A DNA stretch of 64,000 bases from Planctomycetota bacterium (GTDB taxonomy: Bacteria; Planctomycetota; Planctomycetia; Planctomycetales; Planctomycetaceae), in assembly GCA_022600195.1 (NCBI GenBank), contig JAHZKX010000065.1:24633-88632 (forward strand). The letters run 5' to 3'. The notes below the pieces were generated by a model. That model did not search any database. It had not been told where the DNA came from and was given only the letters and a program-made list of their open reading frames with translations. Of this stretch, positions 1-10,900 are shown piece by piece. A program made the translations under genes and the position numbers. Positions within the stretch are counted from its first letter, which is position 1. Each line of letters starts with the position of its first letter.

Positions 1-1164
1 CGGGTGGATTTCGATGGTGACCGTATGGATTGCTTGCGGGTCCAGGTTCTGTCCGAGTTTCAATGTCGCGATTCGATGATAGGTGCAATAACTGTCAAAT
101 CTAGGTCTCAGTTTCGGTTGCTGCTTTCCATCAATCGTAATCAGCAGTTGCCCGCCATCAGGGCCTAACAGATCGTAAAGTGCCGATTGTGAACCACGAA
201 ATTGAAATGTAAGCCGGCTACCCGGTTTGTCAGCTTCCCAGATCTGACCCAAGCGACCACCAAAGCGTTTCTTCAAGGGATCATTTTCAGAAAGTGTCTT
301 CCAGTTACCGGCTAGCATTGTCGAGGTAAGCGGGACCATTCTGGCATCAGACCAGTGTCCTGTGACAAAAGGACGTTTCAATTGTGAGGCATGATTTACC
401 GGTTCTGAGGTCAATTGCATCTGTTCAATTGCATCTCCAATCACGTCGGTATAAATCTCATGTCCGCGGTCGAGAGGATGAACACCATCCTTGGAAAACC
501 GGATGACTTCATCAGACAGTGGTGTGTCTGACTTGAAGATCAGTTTTCCAAGACTTTCAAGTTCGACTATTTTCAATGCTACGTTGATAGAGGGTATGCC
601 ATAATGTTCGGCTAGTAATTCCATTGCTGAGGCAGCGCGCGGGCACTCTCCCTTGCGCAAATCGTTTTCATAGTTCACACGAAATGTATAAACGAAACAG
701 ATATCTGTTTGAGGATTGGCTTTCCAGATTTGGCGCAAGATTCCTTCCATCGATTCCCAGATCGATTCCGGTTGTCGGCCTCCATCATTCACAGCAAATT
801 CGATGAATACCAGATCGGGACGGTGCTGGAGAACATCATGTTCCAGTCGAAATGCTCCCAGGTCGCTGCCCGTGCCTCCGATGGCAGCGTGGATCTCATG
901 AATTTTGGATTCAGGAAATACCTCTTGAAGCCATTTGGTGGTTTTGACTCTCCAGCCGGGAGCAGCTGTGATTGAGCCTCCCAGATAGGCCACTCGAACG
1001 TCCTGGTTTTGTTTGAGTTTGAGTAAGGTGTTGCCGATTCCCTGACGCGGTTGAACCAGTTTTGCTTTGACAGGATGGTAAACAGGGGGAGCAGCTTTCG
1101 CAAATTCATAGGAACCAGAGATAAAGATTGAGAGGATGAGTAGCTTTATGAATGAAGGAGACAT
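1..1164 (-). CDS. SGNH/GDSL-type hydrolase, exported (3' end cut by window edge)
   Basis: I translated this from the ATG at 1164 to the left edge: 388 codons with no stop. The N-terminus ([18 protein letters not shown]...) is a signal peptide. The SGNH blocks are visible: AYLGGSIT near residue 58-65 (block I, with the GGS variant of the GDS serine motif), GGTGSD, FAVND (block III Asn), and KDGVHP, which supplies the Asp-x-x-His pair of block V. A C-terminal beta-rich part of about 110 residues follows the hydrolase domain. The family contains secreted esterases and carbohydrate deacetylases, so an acyl ester on a polysaccharide is a likely substrate (inference). The C-terminus lies outside the window. 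Confidence 0.85.
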   Translation of the reverse strand, partial: MSPSFIKLLILSIFISGSYEFAKAAPPVYHPVKAKLVQPRQGIGNTLLKLKQNQDVRVAYLGGSITAAPGWRVKTTKWLQEVFPESKIHEIHAAIGGTGSDLGAFRLEHDVLQHRPDLVFIEFAVNDGGRQPESIWESMEGILRQIWKANPQTDICFVYTFRVNYENDLRKGECPRAASAMELLAEHYGIPSINVALKIVELESLGKLIFKSDTPLSDEVIRFSKDGVHPLDRGHEIYTDVIGDAIEQMQLTSEPVNHASQLKRPFVTGHWSDARMVPLTSTMLAGNWKTLSENDPLKKRFGGRLGQIWEADKPGSRLTFQFRGSQSALYDLLGPDGGQLLITIDGKQQPKLRPRFDSYCTYHRIATLKLGQNLDPQAIHTVTIEIHP

Positions 1165-1280
1165 GTGATTTTCTCGAAAAGATAGTCAACAATTCAACTG
1201 GGAAAATCCATTCTAACGAATGGTCAGCGGTATTGAAATGAGTAAAGGGAAGTGGGAGAACTGTTTGGTCGCGTATTTGA

Positions 1281-2450
1281 TCACAGAAGATCTTCCAGAA
1301 TTTGTGTCAGTTCTGCATCGGAGATTTCACGAGGATTTCCACTCATACTGTTGCCTCGGGAACTGGCGACCAGATCCGGAATCTGGGATTGAGTCACGCC
1401 CAGCTCGGAAAGGTGGCGGGGAATCTTAATGCGATCATTCAGAGATTGAATTCTTTCGATAAGCCAATGCGCCGCCTCTGCCTCTGAAAGGGAAAGCTCA
1501 GGGGCAATAAAATGAGTGATTTCGGCATACTCTTTCTGACGGACGGATATATTTGCTTGAAGTGTGGCAGGCAGCATGACGGCGCAGGCCAGTCCATGTG
1601 GGATCTGACAGTGAATTCCCAGAGCGGGCGCCACACCGTGTGCCATTCCCAATCCGGAATTGGCTAAAGCGAGTCCGGAAAGCAAAGCCGCCTGTGCCAT
1701 GTTTTCACGTCCTGAGCGGGAAGTTCCGTCTTCAACCGCTTCTGTAATTCCAGACACTGCCAGTTTGAGACCCTGCAGGCAGAGTGCTTGCGGTATTGGT
1801 TGCGCGCGACAGGAGATATAACTTTCCAGTAATTGAGTGATCGCATCCATGCCGGTTCGCGCCGTGATATCGGGGGGAACCGAACATGCTAATTGAGGAT
1901 CACAGAGGACCAGATCAGGGATCATCTGGTCGGCTCTCAGGCTTTTCTTAAATGGGGGAGCGTGGCTGGAAATCACAGCATTCTTGGTAGCTTCGCTGCC
2001 AGTTCCTGCGGTAGTCGGAATCGCCAACATCGGTAAAGGAGGCTGGGTCAGTTTTAAGCCTCGTCCCACTCCCTCCAGATAATCCAGTACGGTATCGCTT
2101 TCCTGGTTGGTCACCATCGCGGCGCATGCCTTAGCCAGGTCAATTCCCGAACCTCCACCTATTCCGATCAGAAAATCCCCCGCTCTGATTCCCATGTGAT
2201 GCAGTATGTTTGTAGTTTGATCTACATCTGCAACTTCTGGTTCATGAGAAATAGTGGTGATGAATTCGCTGGTGATATTTGAACGAATGAGTTGGCGTTT
2301 TAATTTTTCAATGACTCCATTCGATTCCAGCGAACGGGATCCGGAAATGATCAGACCACGTGTACCCAGAGAACCGGCCAGAGACCCCAGTTCCTCGAAG
2401 CGTCCCCAGCCAAATGAAATTTGTGAGGGCGAGAAAAAATCATAGTTCAT
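1281..2450 (-). CDS. Iron-containing (group III) alcohol dehydrogenase
   Basis: 389 residues, normal length for the Fe-ADH family. It has the Rossmann-like dinucleotide motif GGGSGIDLAKA near residue 98, TTAGTGSEAT, and the metal-site helix region. Of the usual metal ligands, Asp (MDAITQ), the His of GMAH and the His of IPHG are present, but the His normally following the Asp is Gln (DAITQ), and the second His of the HGxxH stretch is absent (HGVAP). A Gln here is known from one subclade, so the protein may still be active, possibly with altered metal use. Likely reaction: NAD(P)-linked interconversion of an alcohol and an aldehyde; substrate unknown. It stands alone upstream of the SGNH gene, 116 bp away. 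Confidence 0.85.
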   Translation of the reverse strand: MNYDFFSPSQISFGWGRFEELGSLAGSLGTRGLIISGSRSLESNGVIEKLKRQLIRSNITSEFITTISHEPEVADVDQTTNILHHMGIRAGDFLIGIGGGSGIDLAKACAAMVTNQESDTVLDYLEGVGRGLKLTQPPLPMLAIPTTAGTGSEATKNAVISSHAPPFKKSLRADQMIPDLVLCDPQLACSVPPDITARTGMDAITQLLESYISCRAQPIPQALCLQGLKLAVSGITEAVEDGTSRSGRENMAQAALLSGLALANSGLGMAHGVAPALGIHCQIPHGLACAVMLPATLQANISVRQKEYAEITHFIAPELSLSEAEAAHWLIERIQSLNDRIKIPRHLSELGVTQSQIPDLVASSRGNSMSGNPREISDAELTQILEDLL

Positions 2451-2466
2451 AATCTGAGCTCGAAAT

Positions 2467-2503
2467 AAAAAAAGGGATACATCGAATTCAGATGTATCCC
2501 TTT
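2467..2503 (-). terminator. Intrinsic terminator of the glutathione peroxidase gene
   Basis: A perfect 13-bp stem (2471-2483 with 2491-2503) has a 7-nt loop. On the minus strand it is followed by a T-run (A-run 2467-2473 on plus). It lies 19 bp past the stop codon of the peroxidase gene and just before the start of the alcohol dehydrogenase gene. Confidence 0.85.
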
Positions 2504-2521
2504 ATTGTAAAACAGGGGTGA

Positions 2522-3106
2522 TTATTGTTTCTTGAGTTCAGCTTCCACTGCCTTGGTAACCTGTTTCGATTGCGGATTGATACGCGTGCTGAAGCGAGCT
2601 GCGATTTCCCCATTGCGGTTGATTAGAAATTTTTCGAAATTCCATTTTATGGGACCCGCAGTTTTGGGGTTGGCTTTTTTTGATGTCAGATATTTATAAA
2701 GGTCACTGGCATTGTCGCCGTTCACATCAGTTTTGCTGAATAAGTCAAAAGTTACCCCATAGTTCTTGGTACAGAACTCAGAAATCTGCAAGGAAGTTCC
2801 AGGCTCTTGAGAACCAAACTGGTTACAGGGAAAGCCGAGGACGACCAGACCCTGGTCTTTGTATTTTTCATGCAGTGCCTGCAGATCTTTATACTGGGGA
2901 GTGGCACCGCACTTACTGGCGGTATTGACGATGAGTAATACTTTGTTTTTGTATTTGCTCAGATCGACATCTTTGCCGTCGAGAGATTTCATTTTGTGTT
3001 TCAAGACTGGGGAAACAGATTTTTTGCTGCTTTCGCCGGCAAAAGTACTTGATAAGGCAATCGCCAGCATGCCTGCCAGAACTGTTGATGTTTTGAGGTT
3101 TCTCAT
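2522..3106 (-). CDS. Glutathione peroxidase family protein, exported
   Basis: The chosen start is the ATG at 3106, preceded by GGAGAG; an in-frame upstream ATG at 3136 would spoil the signal peptide (MRNLKTSTVLAGMLAIALSSTFAG). The 194-residue product contains the GPx hallmarks: NTASKCGATPQY with the catalytic (peroxidatic) Cys rather than selenocysteine, GFPCNQFGSQEPG with the Gln and a second Cys, and KWNFEKFLI with the Trp-Asn of the catalytic tetrad. The second Cys suggests a thioredoxin-dependent enzyme that reduces hydroperoxides (family knowledge). The signal peptide places it outside the cytoplasm, which is less usual for this family. Confidence 0.92.
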   Translation of the reverse strand: MRNLKTSTVLAGMLAIALSSTFAGESSKKSVSPVLKHKMKSLDGKDVDLSKYKNKVLLIVNTASKCGATPQYKDLQALHEKYKDQGLVVLGFPCNQFGSQEPGTSLQISEFCTKNYGVTFDLFSKTDVNGDNASDLYKYLTSKKANPKTAGPIKWNFEKFLINRNGEIAARFSTRINPQSKQVTKAVEAELKKQ

Positions 3107-3342
3107 AGATCTCTCCAAAATTTGGGATCCGGGCAATACGCTCGGTTCTTAATGACGAAAACAAATGGTTCTTTAGAACGCATCTTGCGGAAACGAAACA
3201 ATCCCTGATGGATTATTATAAGTCCATGCAGCGTGAAAATGCTATAATCAAGGACCATCAAGTACTATTCTACTCAATCATTTTCGAAACAGAAACCAGA
3301 TTGGCATATTGATTGTGTATTTTAGAGAAATCTGAATTTGGT

Positions 3343-3798
3343 TCAGGAGAGGCGGTCGGCGAGCTTTGCTTTGTGAAATAAAGAACGAAATAGCTCGGCG
3401 ATGGGAAAACCATCTGAGGTCGATCCAGCTTCAATTTCCTGTTCGTTGATCCAGCGGTTTCGCAGATCGTTATCCAGAATTTTACGCGCAGAATCTTGGA
3501 GTTCCTGAAAGGTAAATAGTTCGATTATATAATGTTCAGAAGATTCGGAGGGAGTGGATTTGTTACTGAAGGCCAGGTGAGTCAGAGGTTCTTGAGAAAG
3601 GATAAAATCATCAAATGGGGCTAATTCAAACGTCTTCTCAAGCTCATAAATCAGGCAATGTTGAAAAGTTTCAAATGGTTTTTTCTTAGCACCAGGCAGC
3701 ATGAATTTTTGGCGTTCGTAGTTCCAGTGCGCTAACCAGTGAATTTTCTGGTCGATTGAGGTTTGGAACAGGATAAACGAACCAACAAAGTTGCTCAT
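3343..3798 (-). CDS. Hypothetical protein with degenerate Nudix-like segment
   Basis: 151 residues; I do not recognise a named family. Residues about 22-60 (LAHWNYERQKFMLPG then YELEKTFEL) look like a Nudix fold: a beta strand, a Pro-Gly turn and a helix in the place of the Nudix helix. The catalytic pattern REUxEExGU has decayed to YELEKTFEL and the spacing from Gly to Glu is one residue too long, so hydrolase activity is doubtful. It diverges from an FHA gene across about 400 bp, and a canonical Nudix hydrolase lies 1 kb further on. The Nudix assignment is an inference from pattern alone. Confidence 0.65.
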   Translation of the reverse strand: MSNFVGSFILFQTSIDQKIHWLAHWNYERQKFMLPGAKKKPFETFQHCLIYELEKTFELAPFDDFILSQEPLTHLAFSNKSTPSESSEHYIIELFTFQELQDSARKILDNDLRNRWINEQEIEAGSTSDGFPIAELFRSLFHKAKLADRLS

Positions 3799-4201
3799 CT
3801 TAGAAGAGACCCTTTTTCGAACTCAAATATCAGGCAGTGAAACGATTGATTGCCTCGCTAAAATTTTAACACCAAGGGAGTTACAGAAGGGACTATTTAC
3901 AGGGAATTGACAGGCTTCCCTGAAGAAATCAGCCAGAATGCCTAGATCCCACGCTATTTCGGAAATCACTGATTTACCGTATTCTGAGGGAAATTCAGAT
4001 TTTACTATCTTTTTTCAATTTCCCATTGCATGCTTAGATTCTTGTTAGTAGAATCACGCATAAGTAGTTACATATGTGAATTTAATTTAACAGTTACGAT
4101 CCTCACTTTTTTCCTACCCCTGATTTTGCCTGCCCCCTACAGCAGATTTTTTGAATCATCCACTGATTCCTGTTCTGCTCAGAGAGTAAAAAGGTTCTCC
4201 C
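3799..4201. other. Intergenic region between divergent genes, no gene seen
   Basis: About 400 bp, AT-rich, between the Nudix-like gene and the FHA gene. The small open frame here has no ribosome site or recognisable product. It should hold promoters for both neighbours, but I see no convincing -35/-10 pair. Confidence 0.5.
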
Positions 4202-4546
4202 ATGAAAATTCATCTTATCAGTGATCACCCAGATTTACCGGATATTGATGTCAGTGTAGACGAGTTACCTGTAGTGCTGGGCAGAAGTAATAGCTGTGAG
4301 TTACGAATTCTTGATCCGATGTTGAGTCGTCAACAATGTGAATTGACATTTCATAATAATGCAGTTCGTGTCCGTGATCTCGAATCTACAAATGGGACGA
4401 TTGTCAATTCCGAAATTGTGAATGAAGCCCCCCTTTACCCGGGTGATGTGCTTACCATCGGCATGGCGAATTATGTTGTCAGTTATTATGACGACGAAGG
4501 ACAGGAAAATTTCGAAGAAAGCTATTTCTCCGAGAATTCCATTTAA
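4202..4546 (+). CDS. FHA-domain protein
   Basis: 114 residues made almost entirely of one forkhead-associated domain: VVLGRSNSCEL (the Gly-Arg and Ser of the phosphothreonine pocket), LSRQQCELTF (the position is usually SRxHxxL; His is replaced by Cys-Glu), and ESTNGTIVN with the conserved Asn-Gly. An acidic tail follows (DDEGQENFEESYF). FHA domains bind phosphothreonine peptides, so a role in Ser/Thr kinase signalling is expected. No kinase is nearby. The start is an ATG 8 nt after AAAAGG. Confidence 0.88.
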   Translation: MKIHLISDHPDLPDIDVSVDELPVVLGRSNSCELRILDPMLSRQQCELTFHNNAVRVRDLESTNGTIVNSEIVNEAPLYPGDVLTIGMANYVVSYYDDEGQENFEESYFSENSI

Positions 4547-4789
4547 TCCGAATGAATCTTCTCTGCCGTGCATTGAGCCATTGACCCCATAGCGGAGTTC
4601 ACTGGTGGCGCAAATTTCAAAAAACGCGCCCTCAATTTCTGTTTGCACTGCTTTCATTTTTCTGGTACCACACAATAATTAGGATCGTGCCGGATGTGTC
4701 GTCGATTTTACACAGAAAAATCTGGAACATTCCGGGCTTGATCATCAATAATCAGATATCGGCTGTCTCTTAATTAAGAGAAAAAATTT

Positions 4790-5296
4790 ATGAGGGAACC
4801 AGAAGAACTCTTCGATGTGGTGGACGATCAGGATCGAGTACGAGAGCAATTGCCCCGTTCTGTTGTTCATGCTCGAAAGTTGTTACACCGAGCCGCTAAT
4901 GTATTTGTTTTCAATTCCGCGGGAGAGTTACTGCTGCAATTTCGCTCTGCCACAAAGGATGAATATCCTCACTGCTATACTTCATCTGCATCCGGTCATC
5001 TGAGTGCAGGAGAAGATTATGCCGAGTCTGCCCAACGTGAAATGAACGAAGAAATTGGCATCAATACGCCGCTTGAATGGTTGGGGAAATTTCCGGGGAC
5101 TCCCCAAAACGCGTATGAACATACCGTCTTGTTTCGTACTTATTCTGATGGTCCCTTCATTTTCGATCCGGGTGAAATTGAGCGCGGAGAATTTTTCGAA
5201 TTCACATCGATCGACAAAATGTTGCGGGAAAACGAGGAGCAGTTCACGCCTCCTTTTCGCCAGCTCTATCGCTGGTATCGTGAAAATTATGATTGA
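4790..5296 (+). CDS. Nudix hydrolase, YfcD/IDI-like
   Basis: 168 residues with an intact Nudix box ([20 protein letters not shown], then IGI) around residues 69-91: Gly, the five-residue spacer, Glu, then REUxEExGU. The N-terminal part ([38 protein letters not shown]) is the arrangement found in the YfcD and isopentenyl-diphosphate isomerase-like subgroup. The protein would hydrolyse a nucleoside-diphosphate-linked compound using Mg; substrate unknown. It lies 243 bp after the FHA gene and is convergent with the glycosyltransferase operon. Confidence 0.9.
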   Translation: MREPEELFDVVDDQDRVREQLPRSVVHARKLLHRAANVFVFNSAGELLLQFRSATKDEYPHCYTSSASGHLSAGEDYAESAQREMNEEIGINTPLEWLGKFPGTPQNAYEHTVLFRTYSDGPFIFDPGEIERGEFFEFTSIDKMLRENEEQFTPPFRQLYRWYRENYD

Positions 5297-5350
5297 AGAG
5301 CGGGCGTCTTATAAACACCAGTTTCTCAGCCTAAGTAGCTTAACAGCCCG

Positions 5351-6790
5351 TTAATTTTTATCGCACATCCATTGGCCCGCGATAAACAGGATGGCACCGC
5401 CGGAGATCTGCATTAAAAAACGCAGGCTTGAGCCGCCGATATGCTCTTGAACGGGGGTGGGGGCAATCATCCCCGCAATGATCAGTGCCGACAAAGCACC
5501 CAGAATATTTAATAGAAGAAACAGTTGATGAGGTTTGATTGCAGTTTTGGGAAATGCGAAGAGAGACACCATTACAACCCACCATTGCAGTCCCCATTTC
5601 CAGGCTTCCAGAAACATGACTTGGAACAGGTGTTGTATGGCCCAGATGAATGCTGAAAAACCCTCGGTCAGTGTGGTGATCTGCATTCTGCTGAAATATG
5701 CCATTTCTGTCGTTGAGGGAAGATGACTGCGATGAGAAAACCAGGGCACAACAACAATCACTGTTGTTAAGCCAAAAGTGAAAAAAGAATAAGCAATCGA
5801 AATCAATTGGTTTCGAAAATACAGAATTATCACGATGAGAATGGCAATCAGATCCACCAGAAAAAAGGCAATTCCTTCATCCTTCGTGAAAATGGTCATG
5901 CCAGCTGTCAGGCCTGCGATGATTGGCGAACGAAACATTACCATAGGTTCCGGATTTGGTTGTATTTTCTCGTAAAGGAAACTCCAGAGATAAAGCAACG
6001 TGACCGTATGAAAACAGGCGACAGGGCCATCTGCCTGTCCGGAAAGAAATCCATATTCCCAGGGCACCATTACCGGAACGGTCGCCAGCATTAATGCGAA
6101 CAACCAGGAACGCGTTGTTTGCTGTGTGGATCGTAGTAAGACACCCAGAAACGTGAGTACCATTCCAATATACAGAAGAGGAAACATCACTTTGGACCAG
6201 CGGTCATTCACCTCACCCATCAATAGATAAAAATGGGCTTCATTCAACGGGATCAGTAACGGGTATTTGGGGTGATACTGCACAAAATCGGGGTCTAGCA
6301 GTGTTTCGCTTTGAATCGTGGATTCCTGAAAAAGAACAATCGATTTCAAACCAAAAATCGCACGTTCATCCCAGAAGCGTTGAGGTGTCATCAAGGTTTG
6401 AAACAGTGTGGAAGCAGTGAGAATGAACAGTATTCCCAGACACAAATATCGAAAATCATTCTCCACGGCTGAAGTTGGTTTTAAAATCTCTTGGCTTTTT
6501 TGTCTGAAGGAACGGTGTCGGAGAAAAAGTGTAACCGCTCCCAAGACCAATCCAGTGACCATCCAGGAATAAGCGAGTCCTTGCGAATATTGTAGTCCCG
6601 CAATTCCCCACAATAGATAAAACAGAGAGGTAGTGCCGAAACCCAAAACCAGACCCAGTCCCAGAAGTTCTGCCAGATTGGATTTTGTTCGAGAATTGTT
6701 TGAAAATTCAGGAAGCAGGAGTCGGGCGAATGTAAGGCCGATGCCCCAAACACCTGATGAACCCAATAGAATCAAAAGCAGGTGAATCAC
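5351..6790 (-). CDS. GT-C fold membrane glycosyltransferase (PMT/ArnT-like)
   Basis: 479 residues with about ten or more hydrophobic helices. The first large loop holds PQRFWDERAIF with the Asp-Glu pair typical of the catalytic loop in lipid-linked glycosyltransferases, followed by QYHPKYPLLIP, a common motif in this superfamily. It would transfer a sugar from a polyprenyl-phosphate donor at the outer face of the cytoplasmic membrane (family inference). Its ATG overlaps the stop of the upstream gene in an ATGA junction, so the two are translationally coupled. Confidence 0.8.
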   Translation of the reverse strand: MIHLLLILLGSSGVWGIGLTFARLLLPEFSNNSRTKSNLAELLGLGLVLGFGTTSLFYLLWGIAGLQYSQGLAYSWMVTGLVLGAVTLFLRHRSFRQKSQEILKPTSAVENDFRYLCLGILFILTASTLFQTLMTPQRFWDERAIFGLKSIVLFQESTIQSETLLDPDFVQYHPKYPLLIPLNEAHFYLLMGEVNDRWSKVMFPLLYIGMVLTFLGVLLRSTQQTTRSWLFALMLATVPVMVPWEYGFLSGQADGPVACFHTVTLLYLWSFLYEKIQPNPEPMVMFRSPIIAGLTAGMTIFTKDEGIAFFLVDLIAILIVIILYFRNQLISIAYSFFTFGLTTVIVVVPWFSHRSHLPSTTEMAYFSRMQITTLTEGFSAFIWAIQHLFQVMFLEAWKWGLQWWVVMVSLFAFPKTAIKPHQLFLLLNILGALSALIIAGMIAPTPVQEHIGGSSLRFLMQISGGAILFIAGQWMCDKN

Positions 6791-7692
6791 GGTGCGACCC
6801 CCTGCTGTGGTATAACTCGATTTGGGGAGTTGGAACTGGTCGCGTCAGGATGAAATTTATGCAGTCTTACATTATAGGTTGGCTGGTATTGAGGTCCGTG
6901 TCGACTCTGCTGAAATTGCATCCAGCGGGGATCTTCCCTCAGTCGCTCATTCTCAAGGTAATCGTCGCCTTCATAGTATTCGAGAATATAATCTGGAGCA
7001 ATGCGAGTAAGATATGCTTCGTCAAGGTCGGATAGCCGATAGGCTTTCAACTGACGTTGCTGATATTCTTTGGGGATGACGAACTCACTCTCGGGATGAA
7101 TCGGATGAAATAACTTTCGCGGCAGTAAATAGTAGGAAAGAAAAAATAGTTTCTGGTCGCTTAATACCAAAATACGCGAGTTTTCATCCGTTGATTCTTT
7201 AAGAAATCGAATGACATCCCGGTTTGAATCGCTGATGTTGGGCATAGTGGATGGACCTGAATGAAAATGATACCAGGGCCAGTCTTCAAATCTTCTCTCG
7301 ATTCCCTTTCCAAAATGAAACAGTCCCAGGCCAAACCATGCCAGCAACAGGCTGCGGAACAGGATGGTTCGATTGCCATCTTGTTTCTCCTCCTGTTTGA
7401 TTAAAGTCTGTTCAAAAACGGCGCACTTGCAATGAGTCACAAATTTGACCAGGCGTGCATGAAAGTAAGCACCTGCCAATGTGAAGGTCGCAATCAAAGG
7501 CAGCAGGATTCGTAAAAAGACAATCGCCGCCGAAGCCTGTTCGTGTGCAGCAAATTGGGAATATTTATCAGGGGCTGCGCGTTCAATCATCCAGGATTGG
7601 AAAAAATCTATGGGCATCAGCCATACAAATACCAAACCTGGAATCGAAATGATCGCGAGCATTATCAGGATCATCCGAACCAGAAGTGACAT
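6787..7692 (-). CDS. Membrane protein coupled to the glycosyltransferase
   Basis: 301 residues; no family recognised with certainty. Three hydrophobic segments (residues about 5-27, 55-75 and 105-125) are followed by a soluble part: SNRDVIRFLKESTDENSRILVLSDQ, then a region rich in aromatic and charged residues ending in YNVRLHKF. That pattern resembles the periplasmic C-terminal domain of GT-C enzymes, where a DxxxFL... segment precedes a Rossmann-like strand. With the overlap to the next gene, a two-subunit or split glycosyltransferase is possible (inference). Confidence 0.7.
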   Translation of the reverse strand: MSLLVRMILIMLAIISIPGLVFVWLMPIDFFQSWMIERAAPDKYSQFAAHEQASAAIVFLRILLPLIATFTLAGAYFHARLVKFVTHCKCAVFEQTLIKQEEKQDGNRTILFRSLLLAWFGLGLFHFGKGIERRFEDWPWYHFHSGPSTMPNISDSNRDVIRFLKESTDENSRILVLSDQKLFFLSYYLLPRKLFHPIHPESEFVIPKEYQQRQLKAYRLSDLDEAYLTRIAPDYILEYYEGDDYLENERLREDPRWMQFQQSRHGPQYQPTYNVRLHKFHPDATSSNSPNRVIPQQGVAP

Positions 7693-7955
7693 GATTGAGA
7701 CTCAAGAGAGGATTCAAAGAGGAATTAGTAATTTCAGCCAGAAACCAAATGAAGAAAAATTGAGTCTATGTCTTCCGCAACTGATTGTCAAGAAGTTCTA
7801 AAGATCTCGTAAGGTTCAAATTTGGCCGAGGATAAGTCTGTCTTCTGGTGTGTCTCAGGAGTGGCAGACAGTGTCGGGGCATGGTACAATTTTAGGTCAC
7901 TGCATCGTTTCAGGTTCAACCACAATAAGACAATGTCGGTTTGGGGACTGCTTTG

Positions 7956-10900
7956 ATGAGACTGCTATTTCGGAACATTCAATTTTGTTTGCCAGTTCTG
8001 CTCATGGTTCTGCTGATAGAAATCAGTCAGCTTCCTGCGGCGGAAATCGATTTTAATCGTGATGTTCGACCCATTCTGTCCGATCTCTGTTTTCAATGTC
8101 ATGGTCCCGACCAGTCCCAACGTAAAGCAGATTTACGACTCGACCTGAAAGAAGGCTTGTTAGGTATCGATTCTGAATCTGCCGTCGTAATCAAAGGCAA
8201 AGCGTTAGAGAGCGAGTTGTTCTCGCGACTGATATCAGGCGATCCCGATTTGCAGATGCCCCCTCCCAAGTCCGGCAAGCAGATTACTCCCGCTCAGATT
8301 GAAACGATCAAACAATGGATTGACGGCGGTGCACGCTGGCAAAAACATTGGGCGTTTATCCCACCGCATCGCCCGGAAATTCCTCAAGTGAAACAGACAG
8401 GCTGGGTCCGCAATCCCATTGATGCGTTTGTTCTCGCTCGCCTTGAACAGCAGGATCTCTCACCTTCTCCGGAAGCGGACAAACCAACTCTCATCAGGCG
8501 ACTCAGCCTCGACCTGACAGGGCTGCCTTCCACAATAGCAGAGCAGGATCATTTTTTTCGGGATGACTCGGCATCTGCATATGAAAAATTGGTCGCACGA
8601 TTATTGAAATCACCTCATTACGGCGAACGAATGGCGATGGAATGGCTTGATGCGGCCCGTTATGCAGATACGAGTGGCTATCAGACCGATGGCGAACGGC
8701 ATATGTGGCGCTGGCGCGAATGGGTGATAGATGCATTCAATAGTAACAAGCCTTTCGATCAATTCACGGTAGAACAACTGGCCGGAGATTTGCTTCCTCA
8801 GCCGACACTCAACCAGAAGATCGCGACCGGCTTCAATCGAAATCATCGTGCGAATTCCGAAGGGGGAATTATTTTTGATGAATATCTTCTGGAATATGCC
8901 GTCGACAGAGTAGAGACCACAGGCACTGTCTGGCTCGGATTGACAATCGGCTGTGCCCGTTGTCATGAGCATAAATATGACCCAATCTCTCAAAAAGAAT
9001 TTTATCAGTTGATCGCGTTTTTTAATAATATTCCCGAGCGGGGCCGCGTGATTAAATATGGAAATGTGGCGCCCTTTGTAAAAGCACCTACGAAAAAGCA
9101 ACAAACTCAGCTTGCCGAACTTGATAAAGAAATTCAGTCGCTGGAAGAGCTTCTGCAAAACGCACAGCCCGAGTTGAAACAGCTTCAAAAAGAGTGGGAA
9201 CAGCAGATTCCAACAGGAGACCTGCAGTTGAAGTATCCGGAACACCATCTGGCATATCATATTGCCTTTGATGGCGATTTAAAGATGCAGAACATCGGTA
9301 AACAAAAACAGGATTTCTACGCTAAAAAAACGACAGCTTCCAGTGATCTGATTCAATCAAAGCAAGATGACTCTTCCGCGAAATCAGAATTCAAACAGGG
9401 AATTGAAGGTCAGGCACTTTTCTTAAATGGGAAATCTGTAGCTCAAGCGAGTGCTAAGCCGACTTTGAGTGACAAAGATCCGTTCTCAATTGTGTTCTGG
9501 GTCAAGCCTCACCAATCTGATGGTACGATTCTGGCATCGTTAACTCCCGCACAGGATGAGAGTGGTTTTCGGGTTTTTCTAGACAAGGGAAAACTCAGAA
9601 TCGATATGGGGCCGCGCTGGCTGGATGATGCCATTCGTCTACAGTCAACGAACAAATTGGAAATGAATCGCTGGTCGCAGGTTGCTCTAACGTATGCCGG
9701 CAATTCACAGGCACGGGATTTTCTGCTCTATGTCAATGGAGAGCTACAGGATTTAAAAATCCAAATGAATATCCTGACAGGTGGGTTTTCTTTTCCCTCG
9801 CCGTTCCAGTTTGGGGCTTATCACAAACAGCACTATTTTCATGGCTTGGTTGATGATCTCAAAATTTATCGTACAGACTTGTCAGAAGAGCGAATTTCAA
9901 TGGCGCTTGTCAGGGAACCGGTCAGTCAAATTCTTGGTATCCCCGAAACGGAACGATCCGCTCCTCAACGGATGAAATTGAATCGCTATTTTTTGACGTT
10001 TCGTGCACCGGGAAAATATCGTTCTGCCGTGACGAATTTAAAGGTTCTGAAAGAAACCAGGAAGTCGTTTTACCGCACTCTCCCCACAAGTATGGTGATG
10101 CAGGAACGAAAAGAACAAAAGCCTACATTTGTGTTAATGCGAGGTGAATATGATAAACCGGGAGAGCAAGTCACCGCCGGGATTCCCGCCAGTCTGGGAA
10201 CCTTACCCTCAGGTCTGCCTCCCACTCGTCTGGGACTGGCCCGCTGGCTGGTAGACCCACAGAACCCGTTAATGGCGCGTGTGATTGTGAACCGCTATTG
10301 GCAAATGTATTTTGGACACGGGTTGGTCAAAACCACCGAAGATTTCGGATCACAGGGAGACTGGCCGACGCATCCCGATCTTCTGGACTGGTTGGCCACC
10401 GAATTTGTTCGTACGGACTGGAATGTAAAACAACTGCAAAAGCTGATTGTGACCTCCGCCACCTATCGCCAGTCGTCGCAACTGCCTGCCAAATTGAAAC
10501 AGCTTGACCCGGAAAATCGTCTATTGGCACGTGCGGGTCGATTGCGATTATCAGCGGAAGCCATTCGAGATCAAGCGCTGTTTACTTCGGGGTTGTTACA
10601 AACAAAAATTGGCGGGCCGTCAGTCAAACCTTATCAACCCGCGGGGGTCTGGAAGGAAATCGCCAGTCAGGAGTATCAACCCGGAACAGGCGAAGATCTT
10701 TTCAGACGCAGCATGTACACTTTCTGGAAACGAACAGTACCACCCCCGGCGATGTCAACATTCGATGCCCCTTCGCGTGAAACCTGTATCGTAAAACGCT
10801 CGCGCACGAATACGCCGCTGCAGGCATTAGCATTATTAAATGATGTCACTTATGTGGAAGCAGCACGAAAACTCGCAGAACGCATGATTAATCTGCAGGA

